NCBI RefSeq assembly: GCF_009831455.1
Contig: NZ_WOWO01000001.1
Coordinates: 558,001-622,000 of the forward strand
Reading direction: 5' to 3'
Length of the DNA stretch: 64,000 nt
DNA from: Salinirussus salinus
GTDB taxonomy: Archaea; Halobacteriota; Halobacteria; Halobacteriales; Haloarculaceae
Shown here: positions 49,769 through 57,022 of the stretch, piece by piece
How positions within the stretch are numbered: the stretch's first letter is position 1
Layout of the letters: every line of letters begins with the position of its first letter
Translations under genes and position numbers: made by a program
Notes under the pieces: generated by a model
Databases searched by the model: none
Told to the model about the DNA's origin: nothing
The model's input: the letters and a program-made list of their open reading frames with translations, nothing else

Positions 49769-50818
49769 CTAGTCGTCAGCAGACGCCTCGGACCCGGGCG
49801 CGTCGACAGCCACGTTCGATTCGTGGGCGCGTGCGCGCTCGCGCAGCTCGCCCGAGATGGCCGGTGCGTCGGCCTGCGTGAGCTCGCCGGCCTCCTCCAG
49901 CTCCGCGAGGGACATCGGGAACGTCCGGAGGTCGTAGTGGATGGCGATGCCGGCCTTCGCGCCCATTCCCATCGCGACGGGGACCTGGTTGTGGCCGGGG
50001 ACGACGTCGCCGACGGCGAAGACGCCGTCGACGCTGGTGCGGCCGTGGTCGTCCACGCTGACGGTGCCGTCGTCGTTCAGTTCACAGCCCAGCTGCTCGG
50101 CCAGGTCGGTGTTGTACTCGGAGCCGTACATGGCGAAGCCGCCGCGGTAGGCCCGCCGGGTGCCGTCTTCGAACTCCATGGCCTCGAGCCAGCCGTCCTC
50201 GTCGTTCTCGACGCCGACGACCTCCTCCTCGACGATGTCGAGGGGGTGGGCGCGGACCTGGCGGTCGGTCTCCTCGTCCCACTCGGGTTCGTCGCCATTG
50301 AGAAGGATGTCGACCTCGTCGGTGAAGTTGAGCATGATCATCGCGACGTGGGCCGCGCTCGAGCCGGTGCCCATCACGTAGACGGGTGCGTCGACGAACA
50401 TGTAGGCGTCACAGTGCAGACAGTAGTGGAGACCGCGGGCCGTCCGGGGGGCCGGCGGGTCGGGGCGGCCGTCGGTGAACCCCGTCGCGAGGACCACCGC
50501 CTCGGCGACGATGTCGACCTCGTTGCCCTCGAGGCGGACCCGCCCGTCGTCGGTGTGTTCGGCGTCGGAGACCAGGTCGCGGTAGTGGTCGGCGCCGTAC
50601 TCCTTGACCTGCTGGAGGCCGGTCTGGAGGAATTCGTTGCCGGAGGTGTCCTCGGTGACGCCGATGACGTTGTGGGTGTCCTGCATCATCGCGGCGCGGC
50701 CCCCGCCCCGGTCAACCAGTGCGGTGCTGTGACCGAGGCGGGTGGTGTACAGCGCTGCAGTGAGGCCGGCGGGACCGCCCCCGACGACCGCGACGTCGTA
50801 CTCTGCTGGCTCGCTCAT
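49769..50818 (-). CDS. thioredoxin-reductase-like FAD/NAD(P) oxidoreductase
   Basis: This 349-residue flavoprotein has the FAD loop VVGGGPAGLTAALYTTRLG (residues 11-29) and ATGF near 111. The redox pair is C133-L-H-C136 (HYCLHCDAY) instead of the usual C-A-T-C. The NAD(P) loop is VMGTGSSAAHVAM, in which the second Gly-x-Gly is replaced by GTGSSA. VFAVGDVVPGHNQVPVAMG closes the FAD site. The electron acceptor is unknown; the altered loop suggests it may not use NADPH as TrxB does, as in ferredoxin-dependent relatives. The nearby ferredoxin fits, but that is inference. Confidence 0.85.
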   Translation of the reverse strand: MSEPAEYDVAVVGGGPAGLTAALYTTRLGHSTALVDRGGGRAAMMQDTHNVIGVTEDTSGNEFLQTGLQQVKEYGADHYRDLVSDAEHTDDGRVRLEGNEVDIVAEAVVLATGFTDGRPDPPAPRTARGLHYCLHCDAYMFVDAPVYVMGTGSSAAHVAMIMLNFTDEVDILLNGDEPEWDEETDRQVRAHPLDIVEEEVVGVENDEDGWLEAMEFEDGTRRAYRGGFAMYGSEYNTDLAEQLGCELNDDGTVSVDDHGRTSVDGVFAVGDVVPGHNQVPVAMGMGAKAGIAIHYDLRTFPMSLAELEEAGELTQADAPAISGELRERARAHESNVAVDAPGSEASADD

Positions 50819-50953
50819 GTGGGCCCGGTAGGGGCTGGCCGTATTTCAACGTCGGGTAACCCGGCGGTAGCCTTTCCCCCCGCGCCGGGAGCGGCTGCCC
50901 GGCGTCCGCCGGGCCGGCCGGCGGGGCGGGGCGCCGGAGCGAGCGCCAAGAGT

Positions 50954-50985
50954 AGCCCATAAATGTATGGGCTCCCTACGTAGGG
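50954..50985. promoter_or_regulatory. two adjacent perfect palindromes over the promoter of the 51028 gene
   Basis: AGCCCATA-AATG-TATGGGCT (50954-50973) is a perfect 8-bp-arm inverted repeat and contains CATAAA, the likely TATA element. CCCTACGTAGGG (50974-50985) is a perfect 12-bp palindrome that follows with no spacer. The transcript should start close to 50988, 40 bp before the ATG at 51028. The second palindrome therefore sits between TATA and start, where a bound protein would block polymerase. Confidence 0.6.
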
Positions 50986-51027
50986 TGAGGACCGGCGTCA
51001 GCGGACGGTCGTCGACCCCACCCAAAT

Positions 51028-51621
51028 ATGAGCAGTCGCGTATACAGACTCCACTCGACACTCGAACTGCCACTCGAAGACGTCTACGACTACTTCGAGA
51101 ACGACCCCGACCTCCCGTCCGGTATCGCCGACATCGATATCACGCGCCGGAACAACACGCTCATCATCAGTGCCGTCCCGGCCGACGACAGCATCAGCAA
51201 GTACACGCCGACGGCACAGCTCAAGGCCAGCGTCACCGAGAACCGGGTCTACGAGGAGGACCCCGACGAGCGACAGGGCGGGCCGCCCTCGGGTGGCGGC
51301 GGCCCGCAGTGGGGGGCCTTCGAGGAGGAAGAGGAGGAGATCGAGTCCGAACTCGTCGAGTACGCCTGTTTCAAGGGCGACCGCGAGACAGTCCTCCAGA
51401 ACAGTGCCCTCCAGTACGAGATGTTCGAGGTGCTCTGTGAGGTGGCCGTCCGCTCGGAGAAGGGCAACCTCACCGCCATCGCCGGCAACGACACCGACCT
51501 CGAGGCCGTCCGCATCGTCGACGGCGAGCGCCGACCGGCCTCCGTCACCGTGACCGAGGACCCCAGCGAGGACGACGGCGACGGCGGCGTCGACTGGCGC
51601 GACAACGAGTTCATCAGCTAA
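51028..51621 (+). CDS. conserved haloarchaeal acidic protein (DUF7110-like)
   Basis: This 197-residue protein begins MSSRVYRLHSTLELPLEDVYDYFENDPDLPSGIADIDI. It has a low-complexity Gly/Pro then Glu-rich break (about 90-112, GGPPSGGGGPQWGAFEEEEEE), a second conserved block YACFKGDRETVLQNSALQYEMFEVLCEVAV, and an acidic tail. It is soluble, with no known motif. I recognise it only as a family widespread in haloarchaea and am not sure of the DUF number. It stands alone, under a promoter with two palindromes. Confidence 0.75.
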   Translation: MSSRVYRLHSTLELPLEDVYDYFENDPDLPSGIADIDITRRNNTLIISAVPADDSISKYTPTAQLKASVTENRVYEEDPDERQGGPPSGGGGPQWGAFEEEEEEIESELVEYACFKGDRETVLQNSALQYEMFEVLCEVAVRSEKGNLTAIAGNDTDLEAVRIVDGERRPASVTVTEDPSEDDGDGGVDWRDNEFIS

Positions 51622-51663
51622 CCGCCCGTCGCCGGCGAGCGGTGTGCGCCCCGTCCGCGCCGG

Positions 51664-51876
51664 TCAGTCGATGTACCCCAGCCGCCGGAGGTTCTCGAGT
51701 GCCTCCGAATCGAGGGTTTCCTCGTGCAGGGACTTGCCGTGTTCCCGGAGCCGCTCGTCGTAGACCATCACCAGCTGCCGGGCGGTCCGGAGCTTGAACG
51801 TGAGCTCCGAGTCCTCGACCTGCTCCTGAACGCTTGCCAGCATCTCGTCAATGTCGTCCGCAAGTGTCTGCCCCAT
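51664..51876 (-). CDS. small conserved haloarchaeal protein ending in LGY
   Basis: This 70-residue helical protein (MGQTLADDIDEMLASVQEQV ... ELTFKLRTARQLVMVYDERLREHGKSL) is probably a helical bundle. It ends ENLRRLGYID, so shares an L-R-x-L-G-Y tail with the divergent PP-loop protein (MERLRDLGYM). The promoter CTTTATTTG lies about 25 bp before the ATG, implying a leaderless message. Function unknown. Convergent with the 51028 gene and divergent from the PP-loop gene. Confidence 0.7.
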   Translation of the reverse strand: MGQTLADDIDEMLASVQEQVEDSELTFKLRTARQLVMVYDERLREHGKSLHEETLDSEALENLRRLGYID

Positions 51877-52031
51877 ACATTACGATAGTATTGCACAAAT
51901 AAAGAATCTGTTTACTGTTCTCACAACTCTGGAACACCACCCCTCTTCGACGGGCCCGCCCTCGACGCGCAGGCTCCGAGACGGCGGAGTCCAAAAGACA
52001 TTTATTCACCGTAATTACATTTCATTACACC
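51877..52031. promoter_or_regulatory. divergent promoter region with repeated ATTAC motif
   Basis: The right-hand promoter has a TTTATT box (52001-52006) about 26-31 bp before the ATG at 52032. It is followed by GTAAT-TACATTTC-ATTAC (52011-52028), an 18-bp dyad between TATA and start. Another ATTAC lies at 51879-51883, next to the leftward start, whose own box is TTTATT read on the minus strand near 51903. Shared half sites on both sides suggest one regulator for both genes. The middle is unremarkable. Confidence 0.5.
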
Positions 52032-53006
52032 ATGGCAACGGAGACGTTCCCCGACTACGTCGACGTCGACTACACCGACGGCGAGGGCGAGGACCCGGAG
52101 GACTACCCCGCCATCGAGGACAAGATCGAGAAGGCGATCGAGGTCACCCGGAAAGGGTTGGAGGAGTACGAGAACCCGGTCGTGATGTGGACCGGCGGGA
52201 AGGACTCGACGCTCACTCTCTACTTCGTGAAGGAGGTCGCCGAGCAGTTCGACCTGGAGGTCCCCCCCGTCGTCTTCATCGACCACTACCAGCACTTCGA
52301 CGAACTGTTCGACTTCGTCGAGCACTGGGCCGACGAGTGGGACCTGGAGGTCATCTGGGCGCGCAACGAGGACGTCGGCGAGTACGTCGACGAGAACGGC
52401 CTCGAACCGGGCGACGACATCCCCGTCGACGCGCTCTCGGAGCACAACCAGCACCACATCCGGAACATTCTGGAGTACGAGGAGGACACGTTCCCGTTCC
52501 TGCTCGACACCTACGTCGGCAATCACCTCCTGAAGACGGTGGCGCTCAACGACGCCATCGAGGAGTACGGTGTCGACGGCATCCTCTCGGGAGTCCGCTG
52601 GGACGAGCAGGAGGCCCGCGCCGACGAGACGTTCTTCTCGGAACGGCACGACCCCGACATCTACCCGCCCCACGACCGCGTCCAGCCGATCCTCCAGTTC
52701 GCCGAGCCCGACGTCTGGGAGGCATACTGGAACTTCGTCGTCCCGGATACCGTCGAGGGCTACCCCGACGAGGGGTACGTCCCAACCGGGACCGACGACA
52801 TCCCCGGCGACCTCACCAAGGAGGACCTGCCTGTGAGCCCCAAATACTTCGCCGGCTTCCGGTCGCTGGGCTCCGAGGTCTCGACCGACAAGTCGGCGGA
52901 GGAGCCCGCCTGGCTCCAGGACATGGCCAACACCACCGAGCGCGCCGGTCGCGCCCAGGACAAGGAGGACCTGATGGAGCGGCTGCGCGACCTCGGGTAC
53001 ATGTAA
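52032..53006 (+). CDS. PP-loop ATPase of the PAPS-reductase/CysD family
   Basis: This 324-residue protein has the adenylating PP-loop VVMWTGGKDST (residues 50-60). FIDHYQHFDELFDFV, the nucleotide-binding VDGILSGVRWDEQEAR, and the C-terminal SPKYFAGFRSLGSEVSTDKSAEEPAWLQD with AGRAQDKEDLMERLRDLGYM follow. This C-terminal Arg-Ala-Gly-Arg module is shared with CysD and CysH-like proteins. There is no catalytic Cys of true PAPS reductases near the end, so ATP sulfurylation or thiolation chemistry is more likely than reduction. It is highly acidic and soluble. The near-leaderless ATG sits behind a strong TATA box. Its tail ends in L-x-x-LGY. Confidence 0.82.
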   Translation: MATETFPDYVDVDYTDGEGEDPEDYPAIEDKIEKAIEVTRKGLEEYENPVVMWTGGKDSTLTLYFVKEVAEQFDLEVPPVVFIDHYQHFDELFDFVEHWADEWDLEVIWARNEDVGEYVDENGLEPGDDIPVDALSEHNQHHIRNILEYEEDTFPFLLDTYVGNHLLKTVALNDAIEEYGVDGILSGVRWDEQEARADETFFSERHDPDIYPPHDRVQPILQFAEPDVWEAYWNFVVPDTVEGYPDEGYVPTGTDDIPGDLTKEDLPVSPKYFAGFRSLGSEVSTDKSAEEPAWLQDMANTTERAGRAQDKEDLMERLRDLGYM

Positions 53007-53154
53007 CCACTTTTTACTCCCTCGGGTACCGCGCGCGGCTCCGTCGCGTTGCGGTACCACTCGGTCGCAAAAACGTGGGGAAAAACACCCTCGCCGCTCG
53101 ACCGCTCCGCGGTCTTGCGGCGAGTGAACCGCGCGCCGCAGGCGCGCGGATGCT
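53003..53154 (-). repeat. structured intergenic repeat element, copy B (inverted relative to A)
   Basis: This copy lies between the convergent PP-loop and SRPBCC genes. On the minus strand it shows the same block order as copy A: AGCATCCGCGCGCC and then GCGCGCGGTTCACTCGCCGC (53117-53154; about 34 of 38 positions identical, differences in the loop), a GTTTTTCCCCACGTTTTTG tract (about 53068-53086), a GGTACCGC/GCGGTACC hairpin (53025-53032 with 53051-53058), and an A-run before GTGG. It begins at the stop codon of the PP-loop gene. The remaining gap (53155-53201) has nothing else. Confidence 0.75.
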
Positions 53155-53201
53155 GCGCTCCTGCAGGCTGGCCACCACTGCGACCGCAGGCCGACCGCCG
53201 G

Positions 53202-53636
53202 CTACTGGTTCTCGATAGCCACCTTCGCGTTCTCGGCCCACGACTCCACGTCGCTTTGGAGATACCGCCGGACGAGCGGGTCCGCCAGCGAGCCGAGCAC
53301 GTCCGGGCCCGGGAGTTCGTAGCTGTTGGTCAGCGTGAAGCGGGTGCCGCCGTCCTCGGCCTCGAACTCGTAGGTCGCGACCCCCTCCATCGGCCCGGTC
53401 ACCTCGAAGACACGCTCGTGGGGCGGGTCAAGTTCCACGTCTTGGAACGCCAGGTCGAGTTCGACGCCGGCGACGGTGTAGACGAAGCTCCCCTCATAGC
53501 CCTCGCCGTCCAGCGGTTCGGCGTCGATCTTCCGGAGCCCCGGAACGACGCCGACGTGGTTGTCGGGGTCGCGCAGATAGGCGAAACACTCCTCCGGCGA
53601 CGCGTCGATGTGGACGCTCGCGGTCGCGCTCGGCAT
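53202..53636 (-). CDS. SRPBCC-fold (polyketide cyclase/START-like) protein
   Basis: This 144-residue protein of the helix-grip fold reads MPSATASVHIDASPEECFAY near the N-terminus and has FEVTGPMEGVATYEFEAEDGGTRFTLTNSYELPG in the central sheet. A long C-terminal helix RRYLQSDVESWAENAKVAIE follows. Family members bind hydrophobic ligands in a cavity. No catalytic residues are evident. The ATG at 53636 starts the fold; the longer frame upstream overlaps the next promoter and lacks homology. Divergent from the RecA-like/DICT pair. Confidence 0.85.
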   Translation of the reverse strand: MPSATASVHIDASPEECFAYLRDPDNHVGVVPGLRKIDAEPLDGEGYEGSFVYTVAGVELDLAFQDVELDPPHERVFEVTGPMEGVATYEFEAEDGGTRFTLTNSYELPGPDVLGSLADPLVRRYLQSDVESWAENAKVAIENQ

Positions 53637-53780
53637 GGCCGGACGTAGCCCCCGGAACGTATTGGATGTCACGCAGGCGCGCCCGCGAGCGGGGGCCGCC
53701 GACCGGGACGGGACACCCACGTCGGGGCGACACCTGACCGCGGCCGCGCTCACAGCCCCGGGGGCGGCGGTCCGGAGTCG

Positions 53781-53786
53781 TTTTAT
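53781..53786 (+). promoter_or_regulatory. TATA box of the RecA-like/DICT operon
   Basis: TTTTAT lies 29-34 bp before the GTG at 53815 (and 35-40 bp before the next in-frame GTG at 53821). This suggests a near-leaderless message. The rest of the 178-bp divergent gap is G/C-rich and shows nothing else. Confidence 0.5.
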
Positions 53787-53814
53787 CTACGCCCTTCCAA
53801 GCGACCGCGAGCGA

Positions 53815-54504
53815 GTGCACGTGGCCCGAACAAAGGATCCGCCGGACCCGGCGGAGAAAGCGACGGTTGCCGACGGGATCCCCGCGGACGCACGGGAGTC
53901 AGACCTTCTCGTCGTCGGCCCGACCCTCAGCGACAAGGACCGCATCGCCTTCGACGTGCTCGCCGAGTCCTGGGCGGCCGGCTCGGCCCCGTTCGCGGTC
54001 ACGGCCACGGACCCCGCCCCGCAGTTCCGGGCCCGGTTCGAGCCGTTCGTCCCGGCCGGGAGGGACGTCGAGGAGGTGTACGTCATCGACTGTACCGAGG
54101 CCGGACAGCCGGAGGCGGAGGCCGACCGGGGAGGCTGTTCCGTGGCGTCGCCGGTCGACCTGACCGGGGTCTCGGTCTGTCTGTCGAAAGGCTACGACGA
54201 ACGCGGGAGTCCCGGAGGGCGTCGGGTGCTGGTCGACAACCTCTCGACGCTGCTCATCTACTCCGACATCGAACGCGTCTACCGGTTCACGTCGACGGTC
54301 ACCAGCAACGTGTCCGAGGTCGGGGACGCGACCGTCCAGCTGCTCGATACCGACGCCATCGACGCCGAGGACAAGAACAGGCTGTTCCAGCTGTTCCCGA
54401 CCGTCGTCGAGGTCCGGCCGGACGCGGACGCGACGCTGTTCAGGGTGCGCGGGACCGCACGGACGGGATGGTACGAGTACCAGCCCCGGGAGGGGCGGCG
54501 ATGA
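53815..54504 (+). CDS. RAD55/RecA-like protein with degenerate P-loop (DUF7504-like)
   Basis: This protein of about 229 residues keeps the RecA/KaiC order of strands: SDLLVVGPTLSDKDRIAFDVLAESW where a Walker A would lie, EEVYVIDCT, VSVCLSKGYDERGSPGGRRVLVDNLSTLLIYSD resembling Walker B, then VQLLDTDAIDAEDKNRLFQLFPTVVEVRP. The P-loop G-x4-G-K-T/S is replaced by GPTLSDKDR, so ATP hydrolysis is unlikely. It looks like the haloarchaeal family often annotated DUF7504, thought to act in signalling. It starts with GTG, chosen from the TATA spacing. Its stop overlaps the DICT gene (ATGA). Confidence 0.7.
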   Translation: MHVARTKDPPDPAEKATVADGIPADARESDLLVVGPTLSDKDRIAFDVLAESWAAGSAPFAVTATDPAPQFRARFEPFVPAGRDVEEVYVIDCTEAGQPEAEADRGGCSVASPVDLTGVSVCLSKGYDERGSPGGRRVLVDNLSTLLIYSDIERVYRFTSTVTSNVSEVGDATVQLLDTDAIDAEDKNRLFQLFPTVVEVRPDADATLFRVRGTARTGWYEYQPREGRR

Positions 54505-55283
54505 GGGCGCTGCTCGACTACCTCTCGCAGTACGTGCGGACCCTGACGGTGTACGGGTTCGCGGGCTCCGAGAAGCAACTGACGGAGCTCGCCGACTGGC
54601 TCGACGGCTACGGAGTCCACCTCCAGACCGTCGAGACCGACGGGTCGGGGCCGGGGAACGTGGCCGTCCTCCACCGCGACAGCGAGGTGCTCGGCGCCTG
54701 TACCGTCGAGGGCCTGCTCGCGCGGGCCGACATCGGGGCCGAGACCGGCGACGAGGGTGAGCCGGCGCTCGACATCCTCTCGCAGTTCCCCGCGGAGGTG
54801 GTCGTGAAACGGGGCCTGTCGGTGACGGAGATGGTCCGCGTCTCCAGGGAGTACGAGCGCCGGGCGCTGCGGGAGGGGGCGGGCACGCTCCACGCCGGCT
54901 TCCAGCAACTCTCGCAGATCGCCGGGTCGGAGCAAACGATGGAGACGTACGCCGCACTCGTGGACGCCGGCGTCGACGCCTACGTCTACGGCTACCCGGA
55001 CACCGGGCTCGAGAACCCCCCGTTCACCGTCGTCGAGGACCGCCAGCGGGACCTGGAGCGGTACTGGTTTCTCCTGTACGACGGGGGCGGGAACCCCCAC
55101 CGGACGGCGGCGCTCGTCTCCGAGGAGTGTCTGACCGACGAGACGGGCGGGGACGCCGACGGGGCTCCCGGCGGTCCGGCCGGGAGCTACGACAGCTACT
55201 TCACGACCGCCCCCGAGGTCGTGGCGGACCTGTTCGACCTGGCCGACGAGGAACACGGCGACCTCCTCCGTCTCTCGGCGTAG
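54501..55283 (+). CDS. DICT sensory domain protein
   Basis: This 260-residue protein begins with a short helical MRALLDYLSQYVRTLTVYGFAGSEKQLTELADWLDGY part and continues with the DICT domain: VLGACTVEGLLARAD, ALREGAGTLHAGFQQLSQIAGSEQTMETYAAL, VYGYPD and ERYWFLLYDGGGNPHRTAALVSEE. DICT domains accompany diguanylate cyclases and two-component proteins and are suspected light or stress sensors; haloarchaea often pair them with degenerate RecA-like proteins as here (4-bp overlap). No output domain is present, so signalling would be through the upstream partner. Confidence 0.78.
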   Translation: MRALLDYLSQYVRTLTVYGFAGSEKQLTELADWLDGYGVHLQTVETDGSGPGNVAVLHRDSEVLGACTVEGLLARADIGAETGDEGEPALDILSQFPAEVVVKRGLSVTEMVRVSREYERRALREGAGTLHAGFQQLSQIAGSEQTMETYAALVDAGVDAYVYGYPDTGLENPPFTVVEDRQRDLERYWFLLYDGGGNPHRTAALVSEECLTDETGGDADGAPGGPAGSYDSYFTTAPEVVADLFDLADEEHGDLLRLSA

Positions 55284-55417
55284 AGACAGGTCTCGTCCCC
55301 GCATGTCCGTGTCTGTGCCGCCCGGCCCCGGCTGCGGGCTCCCGAGGCCGCGCCGAACGCTCGGTGGCGCGCTCGTCGCGCCCGCGGGAAACACAAGCGG
55401 CAGGAGTCACGACCCAC

Positions 55418-55966
55418 TCACAGCCGGCGGTCGTCGACCGCCTCCGACCGGATGGCAGCCGCCGCGGCCTCGTCGGCCCGCCTGACGAGTTCCGCCTCGA
55501 GGGTCGCCGGCTCGACGGTCGTCCGGGGGGTGTGCGAGAGCACGATGTGGGCGAGTTCGACCGGCAGCCCCGCCCGCGCGACGACGTGGACGCCGTAGTA
55601 GGGGTGGCCCAGCAGGTCGTAGACCGGCGTCGGTTCCATCCCGTCGAACTCCGCCAGCTTGCTGACGTCGTGGACGAGCGCGCCCGCGACGACGGTGTCA
55701 AGCGAGAGCGCGAGGGCCCGCCGGTCGGCCAGCGTCTCCGCCAGCGCGAGCGCGCACTCCGTCACGTCCCGGACGTGGTCGACCAGCCGGGCCTCCTCCA
55801 GGCCGAGCTCGCGCTGTGTCGGCGGCAGCCACGGCACCGCGGCGAGGTCGTCCACGCCGTTCTCCGCCATGGCCGTCGCCCAGGCCCGGACCACGCCGGC
55901 CCGGAGGTCGCCGTCCTCGACCGCTTCCAGTTCGGGAAAGGCCGCCCGGACCGTCTCCTCGGTCAT
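55418..55966 (-). CDS. HD-domain phosphohydrolase
   Basis: This 182-residue helical protein has metal-binding residues in LVDHVRDVTECALAL, the central His-Asp in VAGALVHDVSKLAEFDG, and a downstream His in ELAHIVLSHTPRTT. These make a complete HD signature. Members remove phosphate from nucleotides or cyclic nucleotides; the substrate here is unknown. The N-terminal 45 residues look like a lid helix. It is convergent with the DICT gene (134 bp between) and divergent from the ribosomal operon. Confidence 0.85.
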   Translation of the reverse strand: MTEETVRAAFPELEAVEDGDLRAGVVRAWATAMAENGVDDLAAVPWLPPTQRELGLEEARLVDHVRDVTECALALAETLADRRALALSLDTVVAGALVHDVSKLAEFDGMEPTPVYDLLGHPYYGVHVVARAGLPVELAHIVLSHTPRTTVEPATLEAELVRRADEAAAAAIRSEAVDDRRL

Positions 55967-56095
55967 GTCCTCCTTCCCGTCCCGGCCGGTGAAATGTCTG
56001 GCGCGGGGCCGTTCGCGCCGGGGGACAGCCGGCCGAGGGACCGGACACGACCCAGGCGTGCGAGTCGGTCACGTGGTAGCGGCAAAAACGGACCC

Positions 56096-56103
56096 TTTTT
56101 ACG
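56096..56103 (+). promoter_or_regulatory. TATA-like element of the S10 ribosomal operon
   Basis: TTTTTACG lies about 57-64 bp before the ATG of the SPOUT gene. It would start the transcript near 56125-56130, leaving a leader of about 30-35 nt. That is unusual here, where most leaders are shorter, but normal for a ribosomal operon. GGCAAAAACGG just upstream (56081-56091) adds A-rich sequence. Confidence 0.45.
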
Positions 56104-56159
56104 TTCGGACGGGGGAGTAATCGGCACAGTCTAGTGGCGGGACGTGGAAGCGTCACGGC

Positions 56160-57020
56160 ATGACTGTCAGCGTGCTCGTGCCGTCGTCTCTCACCAGGGA
56201 GGCCGAGGACAAACGCGAGGCGACTCGCAAACTCGGCTACGTGGCCCGTGCGGCCGCGGTCTTCCGGGTGGACCGGTTGACGGTGTTTCCGGACCCCGAC
56301 GGGGAACGGAAGCTGGACGGCGGGTTCGTCGAAACCGTGCTGCGGTACGCCGCGACGCCGCCGGAGCTCCGAAAGGAGGTCTGGGGAACGCGGGACGAAC
56401 TGGAGTACGCGGGCGTCCTGCCGCCGCTCCGTATCCCGACACGGACCGGCTCCGGATCCGAGGGTTCGGGGTCGTTAAGACAGGGAATCGTGACCGAGGT
56501 CGGTCCTGATGGGCGCGTGCGGGTCAATTGCGGACTGCAACACCCCATCTCCCTTCCGGTCCCCTCCAGCATGGAGGCACCCGGGCAGGGGGAGCGCGTC
56601 ACCGTCAGGGTCTCTTCGCGAGAACCGGTCCGCGCGAAACTCGTCGAGGCCCCCACACCGGGCTTCGAGGTGGAACGTGCGGACCTTGCTCCGGCACTCG
56701 CGCGCGAGGACGCCGGGCTCGCCGTCGCTGCGTCGCGACACGGCGAGCACCTCCGGGTGTCCCGTCTCGACGAGCTCGTCGAGGGGATCCGGGAGGGCGG
56801 CGAGCCGTCACTGACGGTCGCCTTCGGCGCCCCCGAGCGCGGGCTGCCGGCCATCCTCGGTGTCGACCCAGCGGGGGTCGGCGCCGGGCGCGGAGAGGCC
56901 GCGAGCGACGAACACGGGTTCGACCTCTGGCTGAATACGGTTCCAAACCAGGGAAGCGAGGTGGTCCGCACGGAGGAAGCCGTCTGGGCCACGCTCGCGA
57001 CGCTGACCCTCAGGAGATAA
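56160..57020 (+). CDS. SPOUT-class RNA methyltransferase (COG2106 type), first gene of the S10 operon
   Basis: This 286-residue protein has an N-terminal SPOUT half beginning VSVLVPSSLTREAEDKREATRKLGYVARAAAVFRVD, and an inserted OB-like beta domain near residues 105-160 (LRQGIVTEVGPDGRVRVNCGLQHP). The C-terminal knotted half has SLTVAFGAPERGLPAIL and FDLWLNTVPNQGSEVVRTEEAVWATLATL. The trefoil-knot motif TVPNQGSEVVR-T binds SAM. This family methylates rRNA, probably a uridine N3. Leading the ribosomal operon is its normal archaeal place. The rpl3 start follows 2 bp after its stop. Confidence 0.85.
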   Translation: MTVSVLVPSSLTREAEDKREATRKLGYVARAAAVFRVDRLTVFPDPDGERKLDGGFVETVLRYAATPPELRKEVWGTRDELEYAGVLPPLRIPTRTGSGSEGSGSLRQGIVTEVGPDGRVRVNCGLQHPISLPVPSSMEAPGQGERVTVRVSSREPVRAKLVEAPTPGFEVERADLAPALAREDAGLAVAASRHGEHLRVSRLDELVEGIREGGEPSLTVAFGAPERGLPAILGVDPAGVGAGRGEAASDEHGFDLWLNTVPNQGSEVVRTEEAVWATLATLTLRR

Positions 57021-57022
57021 GC

